This document shows, piece by piece, positions 42,415 to 51,899 of a stretch of DNA of 52,688 bases. Position numbers and translations under genes: made by a program. The notes under the pieces are model-generated. The model made no database searches and was not told where the DNA came from. It worked only from the letters and a program-made list of their open reading frames with translations. Numbering within the stretch: the first letter of the stretch is position 1; every line of letters starts with the position of its first letter. This DNA is from Arminella tubonensis. GTDB taxonomy: Bacteria > Pseudomonadota > Alphaproteobacteria > Rhizobiales > Rhizobiaceae. The stretch is taken from positions 1-52,688 of the forward strand of contig NZ_PCDP01000083.1 in assembly GCF_003240585.1 (NCBI RefSeq), written 5' to 3'.

Positions 42415-42870
42415 ATGATGAAGCCGCTAGTCGGAAGGACGATAGAAGAATTTCGCAGATGCGTGTTCTACATGGATGGAAAGCTTCTGGACGAGCATGT
42501 CCTGCTGTTCTTCAAAATCGAAGACTCTTGGTACTCCATCTCATTTTCCGATGGCCAGATGGCCTTTCGCCGGCAACAGGAAGAACCGCAACTGAGCGAG
42601 CCTGATGACTTTGACAAGGATTTTGCTTACCCGGTTTTCACCGTCGATTTGCTCAGCAAATATGCAGGCAGAGAAATACGCTCCACCTCTTTCTATGTGG
42701 CTAAAATCCCCACCAGAGATCTTTTTGGAATTTATGTATCCTACGGCGACAGCGGGTTCTGCTTTCTCGATGAGGCGAATGGCGATTATTGCTATCTTCA
42801 GGATGGTCCTCCCGACACCACCGATGATAGCTTTGAGCTTGTGAACCGGGATCTTTGCCTGGAGATCTGA
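42415..42870 (+). CDS. Uncharacterised small acidic protein
   Basis: A 151-residue protein, clearly coding by composition: alternating short hydrophobic strands and acidic turns (VLLFFKIEDSWYSISF, then GIYVSYGDSGFCFLDEANGDYC). There is no signal peptide or membrane segment. I do not recognise a family. The all-beta, acidic, aromatic-rich character is like many immunity-type or small housekeeping proteins, but no toxin gene is adjacent, so no function is proposed. Starts at ATG 42415 or 42418, with only a weak ribosome binding site. Confidence 0.65.
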   Translation: MMKPLVGRTIEEFRRCVFYMDGKLLDEHVLLFFKIEDSWYSISFSDGQMAFRRQQEEPQLSEPDDFDKDFAYPVFTVDLLSKYAGREIRSTSFYVAKIPTRDLFGIYVSYGDSGFCFLDEANGDYCYLQDGPPDTTDDSFELVNRDLCLEI

Positions 42871-43079
42871 CACGTGGCTCGTTGAGATTTTCCCGAAGAT
42901 CTGAGGCGATTGACAATGTCCATTTACGGCCGATTAACCTCAAACACTCCCCAATCACAATTGCGTCCTCAGCGAGAAGTTCAAAGCCATTGCAGGACTC
43001 CCAGGGCTTCTGCTGACGCTTACCCTTCTTATAGGGAAATCAGCTAAGCCTTCCTGCAGCGCAACAGGGAGGAATCCGC

Positions 43080-44111
43080 ATGGCGTACTTTGGTTCGTTC
43101 GTTCTCACGGCCGGGATCCCCTTTGTCCTCGGTTTCGCAGCGACGGGCTTCTGGAGGCGATGGGGAACGCTACTTCCCATCGGGACGGTCGTCGTGATCG
43201 TCGGCGCGGTCCAATACAGCGGGGCGCTCTCGGGCGACGGCCCCGGTCTGCCAGTCGGCATCCTGCTCGCCTGGTTCTTCGTTCTCGGTGCCGTATGCGG
43301 ATCAATCGCGAGCGGAACGGTACTGATCGGTCGCGGAACCGAATGGAAGGTTCTCAGTCCCGCCTTGATCATCCCCGCCATTCTCGTCGTCGGATTCGGT
43401 AGCCCCATGGCCTTCTATTTCGCGGAAGCCATGATGCGGGACGCGAAAATGGCTCCACCTCCCCAGCGCTGTTTCAAACGGCTCTATCCGGCGCGGATCG
43501 CGGGCGTGGACCTGTCACTCCCGGCCGCGCCTGGCATCTCGTTTTTCCAGACCGGGTCGAACCGTCTTTTCGGCATGTGGCACAATCCGGACCTCCGCAC
43601 CCTCTGCTCGCAGAGCGCCGACCAGACGACTGAAATGCGCGCCATGACCTTCATGCTTCACGAATCCTTCTGGTCCACACAGGATGCGAGGGAGCTGTTC
43701 TGCTCCCGTCAGCATCCCGAATATCCGTGGGCTGCGATGGTTTGCGATCCAAAGGCGGGAAGCAAGCTCGTTCTGGACAAGCCCGGCTTCGTCAGGGTGG
43801 AGGTCATCGACCCCGCAAGTCTCAATAAGGGTAAGGCTGCCGCGCCGCCCGATTTTCCGATGACTGCTTCGCCCGACGGCTCGAAAATCTACCGTGATGG
43901 TGACGACATCGCCGTCCTCACGCCTGGCGGTGACCGCGCCGACTGCGGCCGCATCGGAAGAGACAAGTACCTGCAATGCGATGCAAGCGGGAAGCTTTCC
44001 GACGAACTGGCGATCTCTTACGAATTTTGGGCGGACGGAGACGCAATCGAACAGGAGATGCCAAGGGTGGCAGCCGCGGCGCGAGATTATTTCCGCTCTT
44101 TAGTGCGTTAA
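43080..44111 (+). CDS. Uncharacterised membrane-anchored protein
   Basis: A 343-residue protein. The first 125 residues hold four hydrophobic segments (for example FVLTAGIPFVLGFAATGFW and PALIIPAILVVGFGSPMAFYF). The remaining 215 form a soluble, probably periplasmic domain with several Cys residues (RTLCSQ, LFCSRQ, MVCDPK, ADCG, LQCD), suggesting disulfides. GGGAGGAATCC ahead of ATG 43080 is a strong ribosome binding site, so the gene is real. The family is not recognised. It stands alone, with gaps on both sides. Confidence 0.7.
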   Translation: MAYFGSFVLTAGIPFVLGFAATGFWRRWGTLLPIGTVVVIVGAVQYSGALSGDGPGLPVGILLAWFFVLGAVCGSIASGTVLIGRGTEWKVLSPALIIPAILVVGFGSPMAFYFAEAMMRDAKMAPPPQRCFKRLYPARIAGVDLSLPAAPGISFFQTGSNRLFGMWHNPDLRTLCSQSADQTTEMRAMTFMLHESFWSTQDARELFCSRQHPEYPWAAMVCDPKAGSKLVLDKPGFVRVEVIDPASLNKGKAAAPPDFPMTASPDGSKIYRDGDDIAVLTPGGDRADCGRIGRDKYLQCDASGKLSDELAISYEFWADGDAIEQEMPRVAAAARDYFRSLVR

Positions 44112-44538
44112 TCCGGTGCACGTGCCATGGGTCTCTCAATTCTGATCACTGCGAAACCGCCCGTTGGTTATAGAATGAGACGGCTGCTTTGCGCCCCCAT
44201 GTCACCCGTAGACATGAACTTTGTCGCTGCCCGGAAGCAGACATCGCCGGCGACGGCACCAGAGGTCGCGGTTGCGCCTCGTGCTGACGTTTGCGCCGGA
44301 CGCAGCCAATGTCACGAGTCGACTCCGAAGCGGTCTATAGATCGGGACGCAGGGGAACGGCAACATGGAAGCCAATTTGGTTATTGTTGCGTCTCAGGCC
44401 CACAAAGCATCAGGAGATGAAAGCGCGCGGGGCCTGCAACTTTCTGATACCTGGCGAACAAAGTTCCGTTCCATCCTTCGACCTCGACCGGCGATCGGCA
44501 AGAAGGTTCCGATCCGGTCTAGCAGGTGTCCTCTTTCG
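44112..44538. other. Gene-free intergenic region
   Basis: About 430 bp downstream of the rightward membrane protein and downstream of the leftward haloperoxidase-like gene. Open frames here lack starts and protein-like composition. Stretches such as GGTCGCGGTTGCGCC (44265-44279) resemble part of the 39-bp repeat near the arylsulfatase gene, and the tract looks like decayed dispersed repeat sequence. Confidence 0.35.
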
Positions 44539-45891
44539 CTAGTCTGCTCCGTCCTTTCTCGCCCGCTCGATGAATTTCCCTGCGACTGCTTTGCCGAGGG
44601 CGACACCTGCACGGTTGTCCATTTCGTAGTGGATGCCAGCCCAGATGCGGGAATCTCCGGCCTCTTTGCCGACCGCGCGGATGAACTCCGCATGGCTGGG
44701 GAACAGGTACGCAAGGATCTCGCAACGCGCCGTCGAGAGAGTGGAGTGATTTGACGGATAACTCGGAAAGGGCGGCACCGCGAACAGGGGAGTGATGCTC
44801 GGGTCAAGCTGGTTGGGCCGGAGGTACCAATACGCGAACTTCCCGTCGTTGCTTGCAATGAACGCGTCGTAATGGACCGTTGCGAGCATCGCGTAAGCCC
44901 GTGCAGCCCGCGGGGGGTTCGAATCCGTGTTGTCCTCGAACATCCACTTGCTGGCATAGTCATACCAGCTCGTAAACAGGCCGGATGGACTCTGCCAGTA
45001 GAAGGCTTTGTAGTTGTTTGGAAATTTTCGCTCAAACTGCCGAACTGCATCCGCCTCGGCCTTTACGGTCGCCGACTGACAGTCGGGCGGAGCCGGCGGC
45101 CTGAATTCATCGGCTGATGCCAGCACGATCGGTTTCCAGTTGGGCATGGTTACATTGCCGGGTTTGTCTCCGACCCACATGCACGGCCCGGTCGGGACCG
45201 TGCCGGTCCACACTGCGTCAGAGCCATCGGCTTTTGCTCGCGCAATCACCTGCTCTGCTACTCGTCGCCCCAACTCGAGGCCGGCGGAAGAGTCGCTCGG
45301 GAACTGGACACCGGCAAGGACACGCGACTGAGCCGCTTCCTCGGCCATTGCCTGGAACGAAGACGCCTCGTCCGGAAAGAAATAGGAAAGAACCGTCGCG
45401 GCGGCTCCGGCGGCTGCCGCGTGTTCAGACGGATAGGAAGGACTCCGAGGTGTAGGCAGCGCAGTCGGGAGTGTCGCATCCGCCTCGCTCGGGCGCGGGC
45501 GATTGTAGAAGTACTTCGACTCCCAGGCCGCGATGGTGGCGTCGTACATCGCCATCGTCAAATAAGTGTAGATGCGGTGCGCATTGGGGATCGGCTGGCC
45601 TGTGAGAACACGATTGTTGACCAGGTCGATCCATCGATAGCCGGGCGAGCCGGCGTCCCAGAACGTGATCTTGGCGGCGACCTGCGCGTCGTTCTTTGCG
45701 ACAAGATCGTGGAGCTGCTCCAGCTCGGTTGCAGAAGTATCCGGTGGGGGCGGGACTCGGAAGTCCTTGCCCGACGTGATCACCCACGTCTTCCACGTTC
45801 CAGCATTTGGCTCTATCAGGACCGATTGGGCGAAAGCGCAGTTCCCTGACAAAAGGATCACTGCGCAGGCCTTGCATAAGGCGCTGAGCAT
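44539..45891 (-). CDS. Vanadium-dependent haloperoxidase / PAP2-superfamily protein, secreted
   Basis: A 450-residue protein with a signal peptide (MLSALCKACAVILLSGNCAFAQ). ATG 45891 has GGGAGG seven bases upstream and is preferred over an upstream start. It carries two PAP2-like histidine motifs: SPSYPSEHAAAAGAAATVL near residue 160 and FPSYPSNHSTLSTARCEILAYLFP near residue 380, the latter followed by SRIWAGIHYEMDNRAG with Arg and His. The second set fits the vanadate/phosphate pocket of vanadium haloperoxidases and bacterial acid phosphatases. An upstream RIYTYLTMAMYDATIAAW helix is also typical of haloperoxidases. Halide specificity or phosphatase activity cannot be told from the sequence. 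Confidence 0.85.
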   Translation of the reverse strand: MLSALCKACAVILLSGNCAFAQSVLIEPNAGTWKTWVITSGKDFRVPPPPDTSATELEQLHDLVAKNDAQVAAKITFWDAGSPGYRWIDLVNNRVLTGQPIPNAHRIYTYLTMAMYDATIAAWESKYFYNRPRPSEADATLPTALPTPRSPSYPSEHAAAAGAAATVLSYFFPDEASSFQAMAEEAAQSRVLAGVQFPSDSSAGLELGRRVAEQVIARAKADGSDAVWTGTVPTGPCMWVGDKPGNVTMPNWKPIVLASADEFRPPAPPDCQSATVKAEADAVRQFERKFPNNYKAFYWQSPSGLFTSWYDYASKWMFEDNTDSNPPRAARAYAMLATVHYDAFIASNDGKFAYWYLRPNQLDPSITPLFAVPPFPSYPSNHSTLSTARCEILAYLFPSHAEFIRAVGKEAGDSRIWAGIHYEMDNRAGVALGKAVAGKFIERARKDGAD

Positions 45892-46357
45892 GTTGGGCCT
45901 CCCATGGTTGGTCCCCCGGCCCAAAGGCGGAGGCCTTTCTGCTTTACGGCTGCTCCGTCATAATTTTAGCAATCGCTAATTGTAGCACCGAACACCGCCG
46001 GGCAAAAGGATCAAATGTGAGAATAGGCAGCTTGCTAGTGTCACATCGGAAGACCGCTGTCTTCCTGACTTGTGGCCCGATTGCCGCTGTGACAGCGGCA
46101 TGAAATTCCTCTCGCAAAGTCGATGTTTGACAACCGGCTTCTGCGGCAGGGCAACGTCAGCTTCCCAGCCCTTCGAGACGTTCCGGTTCGATTGCGGGAC
46201 TGCCCACGTTGGGCCAGATCGCGACAATGGTTGTGCGGAAATGAATGTCTGCTCTGCCACATCGGGAAATCAGAACCGGTCGGACCGCTTCCGGCCCCCT
46301 TGAACCTGGAATTTGCACGTTCTTCCAACGGCCAATGGTGGCCGAAGGAGAACTCAA
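45892..46357. other. Gene-free region between haloperoxidase-like and integrase genes
   Basis: About 465 bp holding promoters for two divergent genes. The left 100 bp include an AT-rich patch (TAATTTTAGCAATCGCTAATTG near 45960), which contains a short dyad AGCAATCGCT. The rest resembles non-coding, rhizobial intergenic-type sequence. No gene is seen. Confidence 0.4.
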
Positions 46358-46990
46358 ATGGGTATCGCACAGTATGATCCTGCTGCACTGGGTCGCCCGG
46401 TATGGAACGCCGGCCGGACGGTCGGCGTAAAGAAGCCTCTGAAGCAGCGGCAGATTTGGGCAATTCGTTTCTTCCTCGATAGAGAGGGGCGCATGCGAGA
46501 CCGGGCGTTGTTCGATCTCGCGCTCGACAGCAAGCTACGAGGCTGCGATCTCGTTAAGATCAGGATCGGAACCCTCGTCACAGGTCAAGAAATTCGAACC
46601 CGTGCCATGGTCGTCCAGCAAAAAACCGGACGTCCCGTACAGTTCGAGATCACGGCTGACGTAAGGGCAAGTTTGCTTGCGTGGCTCGAACGGAGAGGCG
46701 GCACCATCGATGATTTCGCCTTTCCCAGTAGGGTTGATCATTCCGATCATCTCAGCACTCGCCAATATGCCAGATTGGTCGATGAGTGGGTCACTGCGAT
46801 TGGGCTTCGCCGTGAAGACTACGGCACGCACTCGCTCCGACGCACAAAGGCAGCGATGATTTACAAAGCCACTGGGAATCTTCGTGCGATCCAAATCCTG
46901 CTCGGACATTCCAAGATCGAGAACACGGTGAGGTATCTAGGCGTGGACATCGAGGATGCGCTGGAACTGGCAGAGCATACTGAGATTTGA
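46358..46990 (+). CDS. Short tyrosine-type site-specific recombinase
   Basis: A 210-residue catalytic-domain-only recombinase. ATG 46358 has AAGGAG seven bases upstream; the frame upstream is open but lacks a good start. Active-site residues: R61 in LDSKLRGCDLVKI, a Lys in VQQKTGRPVQ, H-x-x-R in YGTHSLRRTKAA, H in ILLGHSKIENT, and the nucleophile Tyr in VRYLGVDIEDA. The N-terminal SAM-like core-binding domain of ordinary integrases is missing, apart from a short lead. Such short integrases are common in Alphaproteobacteria. It may belong to a small mobile island, but no excisionase or phage gene is nearby. Confidence 0.88.
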   Translation: MGIAQYDPAALGRPVWNAGRTVGVKKPLKQRQIWAIRFFLDREGRMRDRALFDLALDSKLRGCDLVKIRIGTLVTGQEIRTRAMVVQQKTGRPVQFEITADVRASLLAWLERRGGTIDDFAFPSRVDHSDHLSTRQYARLVDEWVTAIGLRREDYGTHSLRRTKAAMIYKATGNLRAIQILLGHSKIENTVRYLGVDIEDALELAEHTEI

Positions 46991-46998
46991 AAATGTGT

Positions 46999-47019
46999 GG
47001 CCCCGCGCGGAGCGGGGCC
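46999..47019 (+). terminator. Hairpin terminator after the recombinase gene
   Basis: GGCCCCGC (46999-47006) and GCGGGGCC (47012-47019) form a perfect 8-bp GC-only stem with a 5-base loop, starting 8 bp after the stop codon. A short T3 follows a few bases later. Position and strength fit a rho-independent-like terminator with a weak U tract. Confidence 0.65.
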
Positions 47020-47315
47020 GTGCGTTTCTGCGCGTAGGGCCTCGTCTGAAAAATCGATTGAGCGGCTATGCGCCCGCTTATTGGTCATACAGTGCGTCGT
47101 CGCGCCTGCCTGAAAGCGGACATCGTCTGGGCACGATCTCGTCCACTGTGCGCCAACTCCCGAAGCTGGTTAGCTTCCGGATCGCGCCAATAGGAGACAT
47201 CCTTGGAGACCTCCTTCCCTGCTTCCCTGCCGCCCTCCCGAATCTGATTTACAGCCCCTTGGAAATCCGTTCGATTCAAGACAAAATCGTCCCGCTCTAG
47301 TTTGGGGGGATTTTG

Positions 47316-47789
47316 ATGGAAAGCCACGAGCCGTTTTTACGCGAGGCGATTGCACTCTCGAAATCCTCGATGGAGCACGGCGACGAACCGTTTGGCTCGG
47401 TGCTGGTGAAGGACGGCAAGGTAATCCTGCGCGCCGAAAACAGCGTCTTCACCGGCCACGATATGACGAACCACGCGGAGATGAACCTGGTTAAGCTGGC
47501 AGCGCAGCACTACGACACCGCCTTTCTTGCTGACTGCACGCTTTATACCAGCACGGAACCGTGCGCGATGTGCTCCGGCGCGATTTACTGGTCGGGCATC
47601 GGACGAATGGTTTTTGCGTGCTCAGAAACGCGGCTTGGCGAGATCGCCGGAATCGGGTTGAACGTGCCGAGCCGAGCGGTGTTGCAAACCGGCGCGCGCA
47701 CCGTCACGGTGGTTGGCCCGACGAACCTGGAGGACGAAGCGGCCAAAGTACATCAGGAATTCTGGCCGAAGCATCTGGGCAAGGCATAG
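47316..47789 (+). CDS. Nucleoside/nucleobase deaminase (CMP/dCMP deaminase fold, guanine-deaminase-like)
   Basis: A 157-residue zinc deaminase. HAEMNLVKLA near residue 52 gives the zinc His and the catalytic Glu, and STEPCAMCSGAIYWSG near residue 83 gives the two zinc Cys. The family includes TadA, guanine deaminase and cytosine deaminase. The TSTEPCAMCSGAIYWSGI block and the absence of the extra TadA C-terminal features suggest a free base or nucleoside substrate rather than tRNA. ATG 47316 is preceded by GGGGGGA. It stands alone between gaps. Confidence 0.87.
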   Translation: MESHEPFLREAIALSKSSMEHGDEPFGSVLVKDGKVILRAENSVFTGHDMTNHAEMNLVKLAAQHYDTAFLADCTLYTSTEPCAMCSGAIYWSGIGRMVFACSETRLGEIAGIGLNVPSRAVLQTGARTVTVVGPTNLEDEAAKVHQEFWPKHLGKA

Positions 47790-47943
47790 CCCCTTTCGTC
47801 TGGAATGCCGCTGACAGGTGTACCGAGGCAGTATGCCGCCTCGTTTCTGGCGGGACTCTTGTCCTGCGATGAGCCAACTCTAAAGCTCTTGACCACAACG
47901 CGCCAAAAACAGTCTTGCTCCTGGCTCCTTTGATTAATTTCGC

Positions 47944-49659
47944 TTACTCGAATCCCGCTCTTTGTAGAAGTTCGGTGAAAATCTGCCTCTGCGGAGCGAT
48001 CGTGACACCGGCATACAACAGGAAATGATCCTTGTTTTGGTATCCCATGGCGACAGCTTGCACGTGCCAATCGCGCAAATCTTCGGGCCTAGAGAGTGCA
48101 GCAGAGCAGCACGCCGCGTAGATTACATCATCGAGTGACCGACTCTTGAGAGGCTTGCGCGTCACGCAGCTCAGGGCGTCTTCGTAGCGGCCGCCAAAAA
48201 AGAATACTCTTCTAAAATAGTTGTTGTACCACACCGGCCAGCGGGGATTGAGCCGTCTTGCTTTGTCGGCAGCCATTTCCGCCTGCTTCTGACGGCCAAC
48301 CCTTGCAGCCCATCCAGCGAACATTGCGAGCACGTCTGCGTTTCCGGGACCAAGCGACATTGCCCGATCAAACGCTTCCTCTTCGGCCTCCGGGTCTCCG
48401 ACATGCCCGAGCGCCTCGCCGAGTGCCAGATGCGCCTCCGCATCCATCGGGTCCAACTCCACCGCCTTTCGAGCCGACTGCACAAAGAGCATCTCATATT
48501 CGCTGGAGCCGCCGCTGAATATATTAAGCTGGTCATAGGACCACGCGGTCCCCAACCAAGCGCGAGCAAAATTTCGATCCAGCTCCAACGCGGCGCTGAA
48601 GAAGCCCAAGGCCATTCTTGCATCTTCCAAGTTGAAACGATTGTTGTGCGACAGCCCGAGAAGGTAAAACTCGTAGGCAGAAAGGTTGGCGGATGGTGTT
48701 CGAGACGCTCGCTCGGCGGCCGTATGCAGGATCACACTATATCCAGCCAGGCAATTGACAATTCCGTCGGCAATTTCGCTTTGAATTAAAAAAACATCTT
48801 CGAGTTTGCGATCCCATCGTTCAGACCAGATGGCACGGCGCGTGTCGTTTTCAACCAGCTTAGCTGTGACCCGAACGGAGTCATCCGAAAACTGGATCGT
48901 GCCACTTAAAGAGTAGCCGGATTGACTTGAGGCTTGCGGGCTTTGATCCGAAGTCAACTGGATGACTTCAAGATCGCGGTATCTGGTCAGGTGCGCTGCA
49001 ACTTCCTCAAACAACCCGGCGTCCAATGGTAGTCCCCTCTCATTCGCCCCGATTGTTTTGAACGGCGTAAGCGAAATGGAAAGTCTAGAGCCTCTCGATT
49101 TTATGGGCATTGGATTCGAGCCAGGCATGGCAGCAACGTGTTGAAGGGGATCAATGGCATATACCCGCACGGGGCGAGCTATGTTCTTCAGGATGACTTC
49201 GCCCATATCGCGGACGTCCACAAAAACCTTTCCAATTGAATCTTCAAAAACTCGCGCCGAAATGCATATACCGCCGACGGGAGCGAGCGCTTCAAGGCGG
49301 GCGGCAACATTGACGCCATCACCTAGAAGATCGCCTTCCTCAACGACGACATCGCCTTGGTGAACGCCGACGCGCATCGTCATGCGGCGGTCCAGGCCAC
49401 ATTGATCGTTGCGTTCCTTGAGGAGATGCTGGATGTCGATTGCGGCTTGAAGCGCCCGAACCGCACTTGGAAATTCCGCAAGTATTCCGTCACCCATCAG
49501 CTTAAACACACGACCGCCTTGCTTTGCGATAGTGGCGTCGACAATTGTTGAGCGTATCTCTCGAAAGCACTCAAGGGCGAGCCCTTCGTCTTCGCCAATC
49601 ATGTGGCTGTACCCGACGACGTCAGCCGCGAGTATCGCTGCGAGCTTACGATTGTCCAT
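47944..49659 (-). CDS. Class III adenylate/guanylate cyclase with TPR-like repeats
   Basis: About 571 residues. The N-terminal cyclase homology domain (about 1-170) has AAILAADVVGYSHM with the first metal Asp, FKLMGDGILAEF with the second, and LLGDGVNVAARLEAL with the Asn/Arg transition-state pair. A middle segment (about 200-300) resembles FlgO/TolB-like beta domains (YSLSGTIQFSDDSVRVTAKL). The C-terminal 250 residues are helical repeats of TPR type (AEAHLALGEALGHVGDPEAEE). No membrane segment is seen. ATG 49659 gives the usual MDNRKLAAILAADV start; the upstream extension is not family-like. This architecture is expanded in rhizobia. It may supply a cyclic nucleotide for Crp-like regulators, though none is adjacent. 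Confidence 0.88.
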   Translation of the reverse strand: MDNRKLAAILAADVVGYSHMIGEDEGLALECFREIRSTIVDATIAKQGGRVFKLMGDGILAEFPSAVRALQAAIDIQHLLKERNDQCGLDRRMTMRVGVHQGDVVVEEGDLLGDGVNVAARLEALAPVGGICISARVFEDSIGKVFVDVRDMGEVILKNIARPVRVYAIDPLQHVAAMPGSNPMPIKSRGSRLSISLTPFKTIGANERGLPLDAGLFEEVAAHLTRYRDLEVIQLTSDQSPQASSQSGYSLSGTIQFSDDSVRVTAKLVENDTRRAIWSERWDRKLEDVFLIQSEIADGIVNCLAGYSVILHTAAERASRTPSANLSAYEFYLLGLSHNNRFNLEDARMALGFFSAALELDRNFARAWLGTAWSYDQLNIFSGGSSEYEMLFVQSARKAVELDPMDAEAHLALGEALGHVGDPEAEEEAFDRAMSLGPGNADVLAMFAGWAARVGRQKQAEMAADKARRLNPRWPVWYNNYFRRVFFFGGRYEDALSCVTRKPLKSRSLDDVIYAACCSAALSRPEDLRDWHVQAVAMGYQNKDHFLLYAGVTIAPQRQIFTELLQRAGFE

Positions 49660-50345
49660 TGGTACCCATGTCCAAAAACCCACGGTGGTGGCGACCACTG
49701 CTGCTTCCGTCAAGATTTGAACAGTATGAGACGTTCGAGACGATTTGTCTGCAGTCGACCTGTTAGCTGGCGCTTTCAGACGCGAACATCTCGCACCAAC
49801 AAGCGCTGGCCACGGCCGAGCGCGGATTGGCCAAGGCTACACGGCATCGCCGCGATCACCTTGCCTTTCCCATTCGTCGGGGTGATCCTCAGGTCAGATT
49901 TAGAAAGCAAACTTGCTGCAACGTGAATCTATCTCCCATTATATCAATCGGCGTCCGCTCTGGCGGGATGCGGTCACTGGACTGTCGACCCGCTTGGGGC
50001 CGATGGTCGCGTATGGATGGTGTAGAAATCCAAGCGCACAAACATTGCGCCGACCACCGAGCGGAAATTCGGGCTAGCTCAAATCGAGCTTCTGCTACTC
50101 CGGCAAGACCTCCGCCATCACGTCCGGTCGGCGACTATGGACTCTTCTGAGCCAAAGGCGCATTTTCGAAGATGCGAGCCGCCAAGCTCGAAACCATCCG
50201 GCGCTGCAGTTTGATATCCGTAGCTGACACTAGGCCTCGCTCCGAGAAATTTCCGGTGGGGTAGACATTCTGCGCATATCCGCGTTCAGGCCGCGGCCGA
50301 CGGCGCGTTGCAGCCCTTTCCGGATACATCTGGGAGGATGAAAAT
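49660..50345. other. Gene-free region upstream of cyclase and sulfite oxidase-type genes
   Basis: Nearly 690 bp between two outward-facing genes, enough for both promoters and more. No open frame has a convincing start and composition. GC-rich non-coding sequence of the kind common between rhizobial genes fills it. Confidence 0.4.
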
Positions 50346-51497
50346 ATGCTTGATCTCCAACGCAGAGAATTCATCGTTAAGGGAAGTGTTGCCCTCGCGG
50401 GCATCGCCGGTCTCCACGCGTCGCTAGCCTACGCATTCCCCACCAGTTCGGGTGAGGAAGTCATTCCATGGCTTGATCAGCCGACCGAAAATCCCGATCC
50501 GGCAGGGATCCAGTCCCAGCTTGTCTGGGAGGATTTGGATACCTGGATAACTCCAAACGACAAGTTCTTCAGCATCTCACATTTCAATCGACCAACGATC
50601 GACGAGACGACATGGTCCATGGAGATCGGAGGCCTGGTCAGGAAGCCCTTGAAGTTAACACTCGCTGACATCCGGGCGCGACCACGACAGGAGGTCGTTT
50701 TCACAGTGGAATGCTCGGGCAACCACGGCTTTCCCTTTTTCACCGGCGGCATCGGCAATGCTCGCTGGGCAGGGACGCCGCTCGCCCCGATCCTTGAGGA
50801 AGCCGGTGTTCACGAGAAGGGCATTGAGGTCGTCTTTTTTGGGACTGACACAGGCGAGGTCCCGATACGCGACGTCAAGATGAAGCAGAACTTCGCCCGT
50901 AGCATGTCGCTCGCTGACGCGATGAACCCAGACAATCTCCTCTGCTATGAAATGAACGGAGCCGCCTTGCCGGCATCCAACGGCTTCCCGGTACGCCTCA
51001 TTGCTCCAGGCTGGTACGGGATCGCCAACGTCAAATGGCTGAAGCGCATCGAGGTTCGCGACACCCGCTTCATGAGCCTTCTGATGGCCCGTGACTATGT
51101 CACGATCCGGGAGGAAGACCACAACGGCGAGACCGTATGGGCCGAGACTTCCGTCGGGCGAGCGCTGCTGAAGTCCGCGCCCGCAAAAGTCACCCGCAAA
51201 GGGTCGGATTACCGCATCATTGGAGCAGCCTGGGGCGCGCCGATCGATCGGATCGAAGTGCAAATCGATCAGGGGCCCTGGGCATCCACGACCATTGACC
51301 ACAGTGAGGAGGCCGAACACGCTTGGAAAATTTGGTCCCTGACTTGGGCAAACCCCTCGGCAGGAGAACACACGGTGACCTCGCGCGCGGTCAGCACCGC
51401 GGGACAGATTCAACCCGCAATGAACGACCCCTTGATCGCCAAAAAGCACACATACTGGGAGAGCAATGGCCAGGTCACGCGTCGCGTCCGCATTTGA
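50346..51497 (+). CDS. Tat-exported sulfite oxidase-family molybdopterin oxidoreductase
   Basis: A 383-residue enzyme. The N-terminus RREFIVKGSVALAGIAGLHA is a Tat signal (RRxFIVK). The molybdopterin domain (about 60-250) has FTVECSGNHGFPFF with the Mo-ligating Cys, and PVRLIAPGWYGIANVKWL near residue 220. The C-terminal Ig-like dimerisation domain follows (YRIIGAAWGAPIDRIEVQID). There is no heme domain, so a separate cytochrome would take the electrons, as for SorA-type sulfite dehydrogenases. ATG 50346 has GGGAGG eight bases upstream. No cytochrome gene follows within the window. A sulfur link with the arylsulfatase at 37363 is possible but speculative. Confidence 0.88.
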   Translation: MLDLQRREFIVKGSVALAGIAGLHASLAYAFPTSSGEEVIPWLDQPTENPDPAGIQSQLVWEDLDTWITPNDKFFSISHFNRPTIDETTWSMEIGGLVRKPLKLTLADIRARPRQEVVFTVECSGNHGFPFFTGGIGNARWAGTPLAPILEEAGVHEKGIEVVFFGTDTGEVPIRDVKMKQNFARSMSLADAMNPDNLLCYEMNGAALPASNGFPVRLIAPGWYGIANVKWLKRIEVRDTRFMSLLMARDYVTIREEDHNGETVWAETSVGRALLKSAPAKVTRKGSDYRIIGAAWGAPIDRIEVQIDQGPWASTTIDHSEEAEHAWKIWSLTWANPSAGEHTVTSRAVSTAGQIQPAMNDPLIAKKHTYWESNGQVTRRVRI

Positions 51498-51899
51498 GAA
51501 GGTCTGCTGCCATGTCGATCGACTGCTTGGGAAAACGACCCTTCGATAGAGCAGCCATCGCTGGGAATTGCGGCACCAAGCGGCTATTCCAAAAGCACTG
51601 CGCCGACGGCGCGGCACGCAGAATTTGATCCTGGGAGCGTTGTTGGCAATTCGTCACTTCGGACGAATAAGATTACTCGCGGTCACGAATGAAGAGCGGC
51701 ATCGATACCCGCTGCCGACCTATAAAAATGCATCTGACGCAATTGATGACGAAGGCAAAGAGTTATTGCTTTGGCACTGATGGCTCCGGACGCCATGGCC
51801 GGGAGTCTCGGGCTTCCGTGTTCGTCGCTGGGGAGGATTGCCGCCGTTCAATTGGCACGACGCATATCCATGGGTGCGTCGCGCTTCTTTTTCCAACTG
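51498..51899. other. Gene-free region after the sulfite oxidase-type gene
   Basis: About 400 bp between converging genes. Short overlapping frames only; no clear hairpin terminator was found for either gene. Confidence 0.35.

Noticed and set aside
44127..44420. 97-codon frame after the membrane protein gene
   Set aside because: No ribosome binding site, irregular composition, and overlap with repeat-like sequence.
36297..46990. Integrative element between tRNA-Gln and the recombinase gene
   Set aside because: I could not find a second copy of the tRNA 3' end, and the interval contains minCDE, which is core-like. The evidence is too thin to call an island.
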